Origin: Penicillium oxalicum
Taxonomy: Eukaryota > Ascomycota > Eurotiomycetes > Eurotiales > Aspergillaceae
NCBI RefSeq assembly: GCF_001723175.1
Contig: NC_064655.1
Coordinates: 2,542,001-2,606,000, forward strand
DNA: 64,000 bases
Direction: 5' to 3'
Shown here: one piece after another, positions 1-12,739 of the stretch
Position numbering within the stretch: the first letter of the stretch is position 1
Layout of the letters: every line of letters begins with the position of its first letter
Made by a program: the position numbers and the translations under genes
The notes under the pieces: generated by a model
Database searches by the model: none
Told to the model about the DNA's origin: nothing
Seen by the model: the letters and a program-made list of their open reading frames with translations, nothing else

Positions 1-335
1 GAACGGTCCCGTCGGCGCGGGCGAGCAAGGTACACTACATCCATCACCTTGGCCGCCAGGTCTCTTTGACCGGATTGCATAGGTATCTCGAACGGGAGAC
101 CGGGGCCGTGTACCGTGTGTTGAAGATGGGCGAGTGGTTGGAGGAAGCTACACAGGTGGGAATGGATGCGTTGCTACGCACGTATCTGGAGAGTATGGAC
201 AAGGAGGATGTCAAGGTCGTGTTTCCGCGATTAGTGGCCGGGAAGAGACACGCATCGACGGTGGGTGTGGCGAAGGGAGTGAAGATTGGGGAATCTTGGT
301 TGGAAAAGGGCAAGACCTTGTTGTTTTCTTGGTGA
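1..335 (+). CDS. 3' end of a megasynthase: probable terminal thioester reductase (R) domain
   Basis: An open frame enters the window in frame 3 and stops at 333-335, giving about 110 C-terminal residues. The pattern (VHYIHHLGRQVSLTGLHRYL, then GEWLEEA, then GMDALLRTYLE) resembles the end of the NAD(P)-binding reductase domain that releases PKS-NRPS or NRPS-like products as aldehydes: a V-x-Y/H-H strand, a helix starting a T/S-L-x-x-L motif, and an E-W-L/V helix. The neighbouring trans-ER, FUS2-like hydrolase and Diels-Alderase are usual partners of a PKS-NRPS, so I infer this is the tail of that enzyme (PoxE-like). The fragment has no catalytic residues, so an NRPS-like reductase or another SDR remains possible. 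That it is coding is fairly sure; the family is less so. Confidence 0.5.
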   Translation, partial: TVPSARASKVHYIHHLGRQVSLTGLHRYLERETGAVYRVLKMGEWLEEATQVGMDALLRTYLESMDKEDVKVVFPRLVAGKRHASTVGVAKGVKIGESWLEKGKTLLFSW

Positions 336-1275
336 TTTGTTGAGGGGATTACTACCAGTTACTAGAACCGAGATCAGTATGGCTCTACCCAGCTCTCAGG
401 ACGGCCGCAGGGCCCGAAATTTTAGATGCCCTGTTTCATATGGGCCATACAAAGTAGATTCCCCAGGCAGGAAAGCTCCTGAGATCACTGTACAGTTAAC
501 TTATCCTGTCATTGTAGATCAACCTCGAGTCAAACCATCTACACAGCGCCGGGTGCATACCTGCCATAATAGGATCCGTAGGCTGTATAAACTATCTAGG
601 ATGGAATAGTACCCATCCCGCCATCTACAGTCTCTCGAGTCGGTGATCTCGTGTCATGAAGCTGTGCTACCAAATAATTTCTGATTTCCATCGGGGCTTG
701 AATCCCCAGTAAAGAGTACCTGACTGCCCTCAATTCCTCGCAATGTTCGAAGGGCTCATTGTTACGTGTGTCATGAACCACAGCGATGTGCACTAGGGAA
801 GAGGAACCCATCAACGGGTCCATCACTTTAGCAACTCCGGTAGACCGGAACAAAAACTCGTAAGAACTGTCAGATCACTTGATCCACTTGAGTATCATGC
901 ACAAGGCGCGGCTAGATATTTCTCCTTCATCGGTAGGACCGTCAAGGCTGAGGGCCTCCTCCTCCGACCCCGACCCGAAAGGATTCGGTGGACTGTCCGA
1001 AGGAAAATCGGAGAGCACCGGACCCTGCATCGTCAGATATCAAACTCCTCACTGGTTAATTCGTGCATATACTTGGCTCCCATGACAGGGACTGTCCTTT
1101 TAACAGATTCAGCCCGCATAGTGGACTACGAAACAGGAATCATAACTGCTCTTACCTACATCCTTGATACGCAAAGACCACAAGATAAAACGACCTATCC
1201 TCCGCTCTAGCCTAGACCCCAACCCTTCCTCATCTTTCTCACTTACTATCGATTTGACCACAACATCTCTACCTA
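336..1275. other. Intergenic region: 3' flank of the upstream megasynthase and HR-PKS promoter
   Basis: No credible coding frame; the short open frames here show no family resemblance. The last 320 bases before the HR-PKS start hold the clustered TCGGA-type motifs listed separately, followed by a pyrimidine-rich stretch (about 1198-1255) typical of fungal transcription starts. Confidence 0.6.
962..1014. promoter_or_regulatory. Putative cluster-regulator sites in HR-PKS promoter
   Basis: On the minus strand 962-978 reads as three TCGG half sites at about 6-bp steps. Positions 996-1014 hold TCCGAAGGAAAATCGGAGA, an inverted pair of CCGA/TCGG half sites. Similar arrangements recur upstream of other cluster genes. 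CGG-type half sites are the usual targets of fungal Zn2Cys6 factors; the assignment to a cluster regulator is inference. Confidence 0.4.
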
Positions 1276-4200
1276 ATGATCGCCCCAGTAAATGCAGGCG
1301 ACACGGACGCCTCTGAGCCTGGCGACCTGGGCGTCATGCCCATCGCCATCATTGGCATGGCCTGTCGATTCCCCGGCGACGCGTCTAACCCGGAAAAGCT
1401 CTGGAACCTCTGCGCCAAGGGAAAGAGCGCCTGGTCGCCGATTCCGGAGAGTCGGTTCCACGCGGAGAGCTGGTATCATCCAGATAAGGGACATCTTGGG
1501 ACAGTATGTTCACAGATTCTGCTCCTGTGGAGGCTTATTGGGGAAAGAATTGTCTGACAAGTATATTCGATAGTCATACGTGAAAGGCGCACATTTCCTC
1601 ACAGAGGATATCTCTCGATTTGATGCCGCGTTCTTCAACTGTACGGCCGAATCGGCTAGCGTAGGTTTTCCAGTTGTCTTCAAATGCCGGTGAAGAAAAA
1701 AAAGGAAGAAGACCGGGACTGATGTTATTCCAGACAATGGACCCCGAAGTGCGCATGCAACTAGAGACCGTCTATGAAGCACTGGAGAGCGCCGGGCTGC
1801 CGCTGGACCAAGTGGCAGGGTCGCGCACGGGGGTATATGCAGGCACCTGCTTCCGAGACAACCACGACAGCCTAATGCGCGACCCAGACACGCTGGCGCG
1901 GTTCTTCCTGACGGGGAACGGGGCGGCGATGATCGCCAATCGGATCTCGCACTTCTTCGATCTGCGCGGCCCCAGTCTGATGGTCGACACGGGGTGTTCG
2001 ACGACGCTGACCCTGCTGCACCTGGCGTGCCAGAGTGTGCGGGCTGGAGAGTCGGAGATGGCAATCGTGGGGGGGTCGAACGTCTTACTCAACCCGGACA
2101 TGTTCATCGCCGGCTCGAATCTGAGTTTGTTGTCAGAGGCCGGCCGGTGTTTTGCGTTTGATTCCCGCGCCGCTGGGTATGGGCGCGGCGACGGCATAGC
2201 CAGCATCGTCATCAAGCCCCTGGCAGCAGCGCTGCGCGATGGGGACCCTGTCCGCGCGGTTATTCGCAACTCGGCGGCGAACCAGGACGGGAAGACGGCC
2301 ACACTCACGTCGCCGAGCCAGGACGCGCAGGAGGAGCTGATGCGCGAGTGCTACGACATGGCGGGACTCGATCCACGCGACACGAGCTACGTCGAGGCCC
2401 ATGGCACGGGAACGCAGGTAGGCGACACGATCGAAGCCCACGCCATCGGACACGTCTTCGGCGCGGGGCGGAGTAGCGAAAGCCCGCTGGTGATCGGCTC
2501 GGTGAAGACAAATATCGGCCACACGGAGGCGGCCAGCGGACTGGCCGGTGTGATCAAGGTGGTTATGGCGATGGAGAAGCGGGCGATCCCCCCGCATATG
2601 AACTTCGAGTCTCCAAATGAGAAGATCTCGCTGGAGGGGTTGAAGCTGAAGATCCCTCTGAGTTTGCAGGAATGGCCATCACCGTTGCTGCAGCGGGCGT
2701 CGATCAACAATTTCGGGTATGGTGGTGCGAATGCTCACGTCATTGTGGAAAGCCCGCAGAGCATGTTGCTGCCGTTAACTCCATCTTCCTCAGAGATGGG
2801 CAATACCCCTAACCCGAAGAAGCGGTCCCGCGTATTCCTGCTCAGTGCCAAGGATCCCGCCGCCGCCCGCAGCATGGGGGAGAACCTGTACGACTACGTC
2901 GCCACCACCCTGGAGAACAGCCGTGAGAACGAGGAACAGATCCTCGATCAGCTAGCCTTCACCCTCGGGCAGCGACGCACCCGCTTTGCATGGACCACAG
3001 CTTGGAGTGGCTCATCGCTCGCCGATGTACATGCCAGGCTTGGCTCCGCCCGGTCGACGGCAGAACGCAGCACACGTGCGCCACGCGTGGGCATGGTCTT
3101 CACCGGTCAGGGCGCGCAGTGGTTCGCCATGGGTCGCGAGCTATTCAGTGCTTATCCGGTTTTCTATGACACAATGCATGAAATCGATGCCTGCCTCAAG
3201 AATATGGGCGCCACCTGGTCCGCGGTTGAGGAGCTGCAGCGGGACGCCAAAGAGAGCCGCATCAATCAGGTCACGTTCAGTCTTCCGCTAAGTGTGGCCA
3301 TCCAACTGGCGCTGGTGGACTTGTTGCGTTCGTGGGGAATCCGTCCCGCAGGAGTCACGGGCCACTCCAGTGGCGAGGTTGGTGCGGCCTATGCCGCCGG
3401 TGCCATCACGCTGGCAGGCGCAATGGCAATCGTCTACACGCGTGGCGATCTGACTAGCCAGTTCCAAAAGCTCCTGGATCGCCGCGGCGGCATGGTCGCC
3501 GTAGGTCTGGGGCGCGAGGAGGCCGAAAAGGCGCTGGCGGAGGTCCAGTCCGGCACGGCGGTCATCGCCTGTGTCAACAGCCCGTCTAGTGTGACGATCT
3601 CCGGTGACGAGTGCGCCGTGGAGGAAGTCGAGGCAATGCTCACAGCCCGCGGGGTATTTGCGCGCCGTCTCAGGGTCGAGGCAGCTTATCATTCGCACCA
3701 CATGTTGCCGCTGGCTGAGGCCTATCGGGTGTTGCTGTCGCGCTTCCTCGAGCCAAATACCGAGTTCGACTCCACCGTCGTCTACTCGTCCCCAACCACG
3801 GGTGACCGGATGACGTCCGCCGCGGATATCGCTCATCCCGATCACTGGGTGCGCAACATGGTGCAGCCAGTCGAGTTCCTGAACTCCCTGCGCAACCTGT
3901 GCAGTGGTGCTGCTCCGGCCCGCACCAGCACTAGCACGGCGGTCGACATGCTCGTCGAAGTCGGGCCACACGGCGCTCTTGCCGGACCAATCCGGCAGAC
4001 GTTAGCGCTGCCGGAGCTGAAAGACGCGGGGATCACCTACGCCTCGTGTCTCTCTCGTGGCCAGGACGCGGTCCAGACCATCCATCAGCTCATCTGCACT
4101 CTCCTGCAAGCCGGATACCCTGTTGACCTCGAGGCCGTGAACTTCCCCTACGGCCGCAGCGACGTGCAGGTCCTGACTAACCTGCCCCCGTACCCCTGGA

Positions 4201-7200
4201 ACCACGAGACATCGTACTGGGCCGAGCCCCGTCGCGCAAAGAACTGCGCGCCCGAACCGTCGCACCCCACGATCTCCTCGGCGTACCGGCCGCGGGCTCG
4301 ACCCCGACCACGCCAGCCTGGCGACACGTGGTGCGTCCACGCGACATCCCATGGGTGCGCGACCACATCGTGCAGGGGGCAATCGTCTACCCGGGAGCAG
4401 GATATGTCAGCATGGTCGTCGAGGCGCTGCGACAGCTGCAGACGCCCGACAATCCCAGCCACGGCTATCAATTGCAGGACGTCCAAATCCGCAACCCGTT
4501 GATCCTGGAAGACACGGCGGAGGGAGTCGATGTGCAGTTGTCGCTGCATCCGTGTGGCGATCGCGTCCGCCACGCTCAGGGGTGGTATGAGTTTCTGATC
4601 CAGTCCGTCAACCAAACCGGTGATTTGTGGACCTTGCACTGCGAGGGCCTCTGCTGCACGCCGTCCCCCGCCCAGGGCACGGGCTGGGCAGGCCCGCCTG
4701 CGCCGGTGAATGCGCCATCCTTCACTGTGCCAGCCAGTGCGTGGCGCATCCTCAACCCTGCGGATACATACAAGACGCTGCACGAGGTCGGCGTCTGCCA
4801 CGGCCCGATCTTCCAGAACTTGATGTCCGCGCAATCCGCGCCGGGACACTCGCAGTCCGTATTCCAGGTCGCCGACTCGGCCGCCACCATGCCCCAGGGA
4901 TACCAGCAGTCCCACGTCATCCATCCGATTACGCTGGACGCGGTGTTCCAGGCCGTGTACCACAATCTCCCCGCTGGGGGAACACAGCAGCGCACCGCCA
5001 TGATCCCGACGTCGATACAAAACCTGTACATCTCGGCAAAGCTGATCACCTCTCCTGGTCACCAGTTCCGCGCCGATTCAACCCTGATGAAGATCAGCGG
5101 ACAAGGGTTCGAGTCCTCAGTCCGTGTCATCAACAACGCAGGCACCGCAGGCACGAGGCGAACGAGCCACCAACACCGGTACTCACTCTAGATGGGCTCT
5201 TCTGCCAGTCGCTAGGTTCCAGTGCCGTCGTATTGACACCCGACGACAAACTCTGTTATACTTCTGTGTGGGCGCCGGACTTCGACTTCCTGCGGCCCGA
5301 GCACCTTCTTAGAAAGGCCGAGGGTGCCCATCAGCACAGTTTCTCCGAGCTGCAAGCCGCCGCCGTAGTATTCATTAACGATGCCCTGCAGGAGTTCGAG
5401 AACGAGCAGGTGGTGGCAGCGGAGCACCAGAGTTACTGGGATTGGATGAAGGGTGTGGTGGATCAAGCCCGCCCGACGCTGGACCTCGCCGGGGTGACGG
5501 CGCAGTATATGGCTGCGTTGACGGAGGACCTGAAGCAGGGCGTCGACGGGAGACTGTTGTGTCGATTTGGGGAGCGTCTCCCTGAAATTCTGTCGGGACT
5601 GGTCCCGGCCAAGGAGATCCTGCGGGACTTCCTGGTGGAGGACCAGGCTGAATGGTCCTCCGTTTCGGAGTATCTCGAGCCGTTTATGTCTTCGCTAATG
5701 AAGCTCCACGGTCATAAGCGTCCTCGGGCTACGGTCCTCGAGATCGGCACGGGCAATGTGGCTAGTACACGGATGTTTGCGAAGGCGTTGACGCGCAACG
5801 ATACGCAGCTCTTCGCGCGCTACGACGTGACTGCACCCAGCACAGGGCTGGTGGAGGTTGCGAGCAAGGCACTCCGGGACGACACACGGGCTGAATGCAA
5901 GGTTCTGGATTTGGACACGCCGGCTGGAGACCAGGGATTTACTCGCGCAAGTTACGATCTACTGATTCTGTCGGCATCGGCCTTGTTGGCTGCGGAGGAT
6001 GTGGTCCAATCCCTTACCTCGCTGCGTGCTCTTCTTGCCCCGGGTGGTAAATGTATCCTGTGGGGCCCCACCCTGGGTGATAGTGCTCTGCAGACTATTG
6101 TTCGACTCCTCCCAAGATGGAGTGGTGTTATTAATGCCACTCCCACGTGGCAGAGGCTTCTCGCGAAGGCGGGTTTCGAGCCGAGCAACTTCCAGCTCGA
6201 GGAAGGCCTGAACAGTAGCGGCTACCAAGGGGAGGTGGTTATAGCGACCGCTAAAGCTGATACGACAATTTATTCTGCAGTCAAGGTTGTCCTGGTTTCT
6301 GGTACGAGCCCTCCGGAAGAATGGCAGCAAACACTGCAGCACTCGCTTCCTGCTGATGTTGTATCTGGGATTTCTGTGGTCTCGTCGCTCGAGGACGTCG
6401 ATGTTGAGGACAAGGTGTGTTTGATCCTTGAGGAGTTTGTTCAGCCTATCCTCGAAAACCCTTCCGAGGAGCAATTCTACGACCTGCAACGTGTGCTCGG
6501 CAGCAGTCGGGCTACCGTGTGGGTGTCACGCGGTGCTCAGGGCGATGCTGAAGATCCTCGGGGCAGTCTGCACCAGGGTCTTCTACGCACCTTGCGCTGC
6601 GAGAATATTCTCCGTCAGTATGTCTCGGTGGACTTGGACCCGAATGCGCCCGTCTGGTCATCTTCGTCGGCGACCCAGATCGCGTGGATCCTCAGCAACA
6701 TGCTCATTACATCGTCCTTTCATCTTCCCGAGACCGAGTATGCGATTCGCAATTCGGTGGTTCAGATCTCGCGAGTCTATGGCGACGAGCAGGAAGCCCA
6801 GCTAGTGGGTACCACGAAGCCTCAGAACCCGGAGCTACGACCCTGGTCTACTCCTGGGCAGAATATCCGCCTTGGAGTGGCCACCCCGGGACTGCTAAAC
6901 AGTCTTGTCTTCACAGAGGACCCGACGATTGAAGAGACCCTTCCGGACGATTGGGTGGAGATCGAGCCACGGGCATTTGGACTCAACTTCCGCGACATAA
7001 TGGTGGCGCTGGGTCAGCTCGATGAGACGCGGATGGGTTTCGAATGTAGTGGAGTGATTACGCGCGTCGGACAGTCCGCCCAAGCAGCGGGCTTCTGCCC
7101 GGGACAGGGGGTGTATGCGTTCATCATTGGCTACTTCGCGACCAAGGTGCGCATCCCCTTCACCAGTGTGGCCTCGATCCCCGCAGGCATGGACTTCGCT

Positions 7201-9055
7201 ACGGCCGCGTCCATTCCGCTGGTCTTCATCACGGCGTACCATGCACTGGTTGACCTGGCGCGTCTCCAGCGCGACGAAACAGTGCTCATTCACTCGGGCA
7301 CGGGCGGTGTCGGTCAGGCGGCCATCATGCTGGCGCAGTCAATCGGGGCGGACATCTTCGTCACGGTCGGCTCGGAGGATAAACGCGAGTTCCTGATGCG
7401 ACAGTATGGGATCCCTTCGTCGCGGATCTTCAGTAGCCGTAATCCGTCCTTCGCTCAACATATCATGTCGGAGACGGACGGCAAGGGAGTGGACGTAGTC
7501 CTCAACTCCCTGGCGGGGCCACTCCTACGAGAGACGTGGCGATGCGTTGGGATGTTTGGTCGATTCATCGAGATCGGCAAGCGAGACATTGAGCAGAATA
7601 GTATGGTGGAGATGGGGCCGTTTGTGCGGAGTACGCTCTTCGCGTCGCTGGATCTGATCACATTAGGGGAGCAGCGAGGTAAGGAAGTCCAACGCATCTT
7701 CGCGGCTATTAATGAATTGCTGGCCGATGGAGAGATCCGACCAGTGGGACCCATCACCCGATTTGGGATAGGAGAAGTTGAGAAGGCATTCCGTACGATG
7801 CAGACAGGGAAACATATGGGGAAGATTGTTTTGGAGCCTAGACCGGGAGATCAAGTCAGGGTTCTCACCGCCGGGCCCCGACCGGCAGAACTGTCGCCTG
7901 ATGATACCTACCTCCTTGTAGGCGGCGTGGGTGGCATCGGCAAGTCTCTCTGTCAATTGCTCGTCGATCGCGGTGCAAGGAATCTCCTCGTCTTGTCACG
8001 CAATGCAGCTCGTATCACCCCAGAAACCCAACAGTGGCTGGACGTTTTGCAGGCCACCGGTGCAAGAGTTGTGTTGGAGAGCTGCGATGTGACCCAACGT
8101 GCTCAGCTTCAAGCTGTGTTTGAGAAGTATAGTTCTGAGTTGCCGCCCATCCGCGGCGTCATCCAAGCCGCCATGGTGCTCAAGGTACGTGTTCGTTCTC
8201 TGTTCTCTACTACGGCATTACTAACAACTACAGGATGGGATCTTTGAATCCATGACCCACGAGGACTATCTTGCGGCCCTCAAACCCAAAGTCCAGGGAA
8301 CTTTTAACCTGCACACCCTGCTCCCGACCGATCTTCGCTTTTTTATTCTTCTGTCATCCATTAGCGGATTCGGTGGTAACGCCGGCCAAGCCAACTACGC
8401 TGCCGGGGGCAGCTACCAGGATGCGCTGGCCCGCCATCGTGCCGGCCGGGGTCTCCCCGCCGTCTCCATCGATCTAGGCATGGTCTCATCGGTGGGCGTG
8501 GTCGCTGGTACGCAACATGTCGCCGATCACCTCGAGAAGCTCGGCCTACGGGCCGTTTCCGAGCAAGAGGTGTGGGCGTTGGTCGAATCCGCTATCCGCC
8601 ACCCCATCCGCACCCCGGAAACCTGCCATATCGTAACGGGTCTCCCAGGTGGATTTGTCCGGTCGGACTCCCCCGTCTGCTGGAACCGGGACGCCCGATT
8701 CGCAATTCTCGAACAGAAGGATTTCTCTTCCTCGGGCCTGGCGTCTACGTCTAACCCCGGAGCCGGTCTGAAAGAGCGGCTGTCGGCTGTCACGACTCCC
8801 GCGGAAGTCACGACCCTCATTCAGAGCGCCTTGATCACGAAGCTGGCGGAGATGTTCAGTCGCAGCCCGGAGGAGATCGATCCCTCCTTGCCTCTGGCGC
8901 ATTTTGGTGTCGATTCCTTGGTCGCCGTTGAGTTGCGCAATTGGTCGGTCGCAACGGTGCAGGCCGATTGCTCCATCTTCGATGTCATGCATGCGGTCTC
9001 GGTCACGGGGCTTGCAGGCCAGATGGCCAAAAAGAGTCGATTTGTGAAGCTGTAG
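1276..9055 (+). CDS. Highly reducing polyketide synthase (KS-AT-DH-MT-like-ER-KR-ACP), with two apparent frameshifts
   Basis: Exons 1276-1503, 1574-1660, 1734-8184 and 8234-9055 (about 2529 aa). KS: Cys in DTGCST (about residue 191), His in EAHGTGT and [15 protein letters not shown] (about 646). DH: His in RDHIVQG (about 982) and Asp in [10 protein letters not shown] (about 1168). Then a methyltransferase-like region with LEIGTGN (about 1440) that departs from the usual G-x-G-x-G; ER with [11 protein letters not shown] (about 1958); KR with GGVGGIG (about 2168); ACP Ser in FGVDSL (about 2484). No releasing domain. Reading must shift near 4240 (between the AT end and DH) and near 5145 (end of DH); each looks like one missing base with no plausible intron. 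Either a broken gene or sequence errors. By context it may supply the carbon skeleton of an amino acid used by the PKS-NRPS (PoxF-like; inference). Confidence 0.9.
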
Positions 9056-10386
9056 ATTGTAGACGATCGATTGATGTATATACCGTTCTTTGCATTTGTG
9101 GCGCATATTGGATATCTTGACGGGTCTTGATTTGGGTCTCGCTAGAGACTTAGCGATGTGCCATGAGTGAAGGAAGGCATTCCCGGACATTCCATAGTTT
9201 GGGCTATATCTCGACTTGTTACTGTACACATTCCCTTCTGTTCTATACTCTATAATATTCCCTGGCACGTCCACCGCATCTATGATCCCATCGAGTGTAA
9301 CGATGCGTACGATGCCGCATCCCACTCCTTACCCAATCATCCCTCCCCTCGATCTCATCCCAAGATGAACCAGGCTGAGGTCATGTTTTCTGAGCCGGTT
9401 TGCGCGAAGCAACCTTCCCCGTGGAATCAGGAAGATCGGGGTCTAGGTCGATGGTGAGATGTGAACTCGTGAAAACCTGCGAGATAGTAGATAAAAAGGG
9501 GCTCTGCTAGTCTTCGACTGCTCTGATGATGATATGATACTTCGGTCTTGAAATCTCTCTAGCTCTTGTATCCCGCATTACTCGGAGTTCCCAAGCTAAT
9601 AGGCAGAGCATAATTTCAACTCCCCGTAGAGTACTCAGTACATAGCCCCCTACTATTATTAAGTCACGCTAGGTTGCGCCCCAGAAATCATCAGACATTT
9701 ATTAGATAGCTAACAAGCTTACAGATTTAGCTCTTTTGGTATACGAAAGAAAAGGTATATATCCTTTAAACATCTAGAAGATTACTAACTCTTGATAGAA
9801 TACGGACGGCTTGTTAGAATGTATACTAGGCATCTAATAAACGTCTGTTATATGTTGAAGAATCAGCCTCAATTGTCGCTGAGGACTTCTACCAAACACT
9901 ACCATGACTGTGTACATTCGGATATTACGCAGGAGGACGAATTCCCCACTGTTTTGTATCAGAAAGAGTAGCTCCAGTGAAGGGTATAAAGGTACTCTTC
10001 CATTCAGGGGTTATTCCAATCCCTTAATCTCCAATTTCACCTCCTCCGGGTTGCCTACAAGGTGTATGCCCTCGCATCTAGTATATCCTCTCCTTCAATA
10101 TTATATATATATCTTTACTTAGCTCTCTCCCCCTCGTATTAATCCCTCCTGAATCAAACGATCTTTCGCCTTATCCATCTTATCCGGATAGCTCCCTTGA
10201 AAAGTTATAGTAGATGTATAAAATAAGCTAGGTATGCGAAGAAACTCGGTCGGTAATCGTAAAAAGAGAGAAATTCATTCGTGTGTATTCGATTGTTTTA
10301 TATACAGCGCTAATCCTGTTCTAGCAGCTCGGCCCACGAGTTAGTTCTTAAAAGAAGTGAGATGAAAGTCACGATTTGGTGGGGAA

Positions 10387-10466
10387 GATCATCTTAACCG
10401 GGGGATCGGCTGATCGTCTTTGAGTGATCATCTTCGGGTGATCATCCTAACCGAGTGATCATCTCC
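10387..10466. repeat. Short irregular array of GATCATC units
   Basis: GATCATC(T/C) occurs four times, three of them as GTGATCATC starting near 10424, 10438 and 10455, with CCGAG/CGGG spacers. The unit contains the palindrome TGATCA. Its function is unknown. Confidence 0.4.
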
Positions 10467-11509
10467 GGAAGATTAAGTTATCTCCTGCCTCCGGGGTCCG
10501 CCTATTCTGCCCTCGTTCACTCCAGAAGAATCCCAAGAGCTTTTGACCAGACCATACATCAGCAGTGCCCGCTGATTGATAACATATATTTGACACGTTT
10601 GCAAAACATGACGGAGCTGTGTTGTGTTCACGGCGGAGACCGATCGAGCTTGAGGTCGCCGAGACAAGCTGTGGATCGAGAACGTTGAAAGGATTGTCAA
10701 AGTCCCAAGCCATCGAGGAGTGCATTTAGATAAGATCATTGCTGAAATCTGGGCAGTTCCCTTCTCTGCTGCAGGCTCTAACCATTTCGTCCTGGCCAAG
10801 TACTGCGATGCAGAGTAGCCAACTGGCCAATGGACACGGCCAAAGGGCCGCTGGCCACGAGGTCCCCTGTCCATACCGGATCCCCGTCGGAGAACCCGTT
10901 GCTGACCATACAGCACTTACGTCTGTGCGTCTTCCTGTCTCTGTAAATGTGCTGGTCACGCGCAGAGTCATTGTTAGGTAGTCGGAGCCTTTTCTACGCT
11001 CTTTTTTGATATGAATATTTAGAAATATAATCTCGAGTATTTTCTCATCTTCGCTTACGCCTAGCTAATGGCAATTCTTCTTCTTCATCATCATCATTAT
11101 CACCACAAACTTAATTTTGAAACTATACCTGCTAATATAATACTACCTGATGTTTGGCGCTGCTTTAGATTTATGTGTACATTATCAGGAGAGTTTCATA
11201 GTTCTCGCCCGTGTCTAACTTTTAAGGCCCACGGTCGTATTGACCAAAAGATGATTAGGAGCATAACGCAGTCACCTAAATCCGAAAGCCAGAATTTGCT
11301 TCCATTCGCCATGCCAGCAGCCACCACAGCATACCGTACTCGAGGTAGCATTTCTACATCCAAGAGTTAGAGCAAGCACGGCAGGACCGAATGTGCCGAG
11401 ATGGAACTTGAACTTGTTCAGTACGGCTGGGGAAGCAAGGTTAGGCCGCTATGGCTGAGAGTCGCTCGGGTTGACAACGACAAATGAGAACATGGATCCC
11501 CAGCGAGAC

Positions 11510-11526
11510 CTCCGAAGAAGTCGGAG
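11510..11526. promoter_or_regulatory. Inverted CTCCGA/TCGGAG site upstream of thioesterase-like gene
   Basis: CTCCGAAGAAGTCGGAG is a CTCCGA-N5-TCGGAG palindrome about 250 bp before the start at 11776. Almost the same sequence (CCGAAGTAGTCGGAGA) is in the promoter between the membrane protein and hydrolase genes at 26232-26247. Confidence 0.4.
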
Positions 11527-11775
11527 ACTCAGGCGGTGTTTCGTTTGTTATGGTGGTGGGGATTTAGCAGTTTCGGCGAGGTGGGCTACCGGTGCTTATG
11601 GACCGGTGGTTCCACGCCGAGTGCAGGCACGGCTACAGTCATCATATAGGGTAAATCCACTTCCGACCAACAATTTAGGGTTTATTCTGGTACCGCTGTG
11701 TTTTCTGCTCTTTGCTGGTCCCTCTTACCTGCTGCTGAATCGTGAACAGAATTGTCATTAGGGCCGTACGAGACT

Positions 11776-12739
11776 ATGATGGTTTCTCTTTCTTGCCTGA
11801 TCAGCTATGGTGAATGCCTCCTCGAAACAGTGCAAACCCATCCGTGGTCAACTATTGGCGTTGTTGTCTTCCTTTCGAGTGTAAAAAATGCACCGCTGAT
11901 GTGGCATGTACGTACTTGTCCCACTGGATATATGTTTTCCCACTCACATTTTGTAGGCGCGCCTGATTATAGCCGTTTTCTACCATTCTGTTACAAGGAA
12001 GAACGACGTCGTTACTATTGAAAGGTACGGACGGCAGGGCCTATTCGGCTATATCGTGACGAGCTCGCGCAGCCCGCTCTACGAGTGCGACATCAACGGC
12101 CACAAGTCCGACAGCACGTATTTCAGCGACCTCGACATCAACCGCATCCATCTCATTACGAGGCTGTTCAAAGGCGCGGGAGATCTGTCACTGCGACCTG
12201 ACCGACCGAATGTTGCCCCAGAGGATCGGCCCAAGAAGATGCGAGTCCTACTCGGTGGAACATGCTGCAGCTTCCGAAGGGAAATCAAGCCGTATGCGGC
12301 GTACGAGATCCACTCTAGAGTATTAGCCTGGGACGAGAAGTGGCTATACGTGGTGAGCTATTTTGTCAAGCCGGGAAGCGCACGGAAAATGGCCTCGTTG
12401 CAGACCGAGGTCGGTGACAAGTGTGAGATGACGGATTTAGCCAGAAGCATGGTGTTCACCTCCGCTATTACCAAGTTTGTCTTCAAGGATGGGCGGAAGA
12501 CTGTTCGTCCAGCGGATGCGCTTGAGGAGATGGGCCTTCTTTCTGCATCCGAAGAAGTAGTAGAGACCTCCGAGGCAGGGGAAGACCTGTGGACGAGGAG
12601 TCGGGTGGAGGAGCGGCGGAAAACTGGGATAAAGATTGCGCAGCATTTCATAGCGCTGGATGAGTTGCATGACCAGTTTGAGCACGTATCAGAGCACCCT
12701 TTCCTTGGGAAGTTCGGTGTTTTGGGAACGATGTTTTGA
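11776..12739 (+). CDS. Thioesterase-like (4HBT/hot-dog, THEM6/DSCD75-type) protein
   Basis: Two exons, 11776-11907 and 11957-12739, with a clean GTACGT...TTGTAG intron; 304 aa. After a hydrophobic N-terminal segment (about residues 1-45) comes the family signature of fungal thioesterase-like proteins: SSRSPLYECDINGHKSDSTY with following FSDLDINR, the D-x-N-x-H...Y...D...R pattern of hot-dog folds. Start: the first of two adjacent ATGs; the short N-terminal helix may anchor it to a membrane. The HR-PKS next door has no release domain, so hydrolysis of its ACP-bound chain, or editing, is a reasonable inferred role. The reading frame is intact. Confidence 0.75.

Larger units (their letters stand above)
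9056..11775. other. Long intergenic region, no gene supported
   Basis: About 2.7 kb between the HR-PKS and the thioesterase-like gene. Open frames are short, overlapping and without family resemblance. It is locally A+T-rich (about 9590-10340) and contains a small irregular array at 10387-10466 and one regulatory-like palindrome at 11510-11526. It could be a decayed gene or repeat, but I see no readable remnant. Confidence 0.5.

Noticed and set aside
1273..9055. Reading the HR-PKS as two or three separate genes
   Set aside because: Domains follow standard HR-PKS order without new starts, promoters or stops apart from the frame changes.
10473..10981. Overlapping open frames on both strands (up to 147 codons)
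   Set aside because: No family resemblance, no introns that extend them, and mutual overlap.
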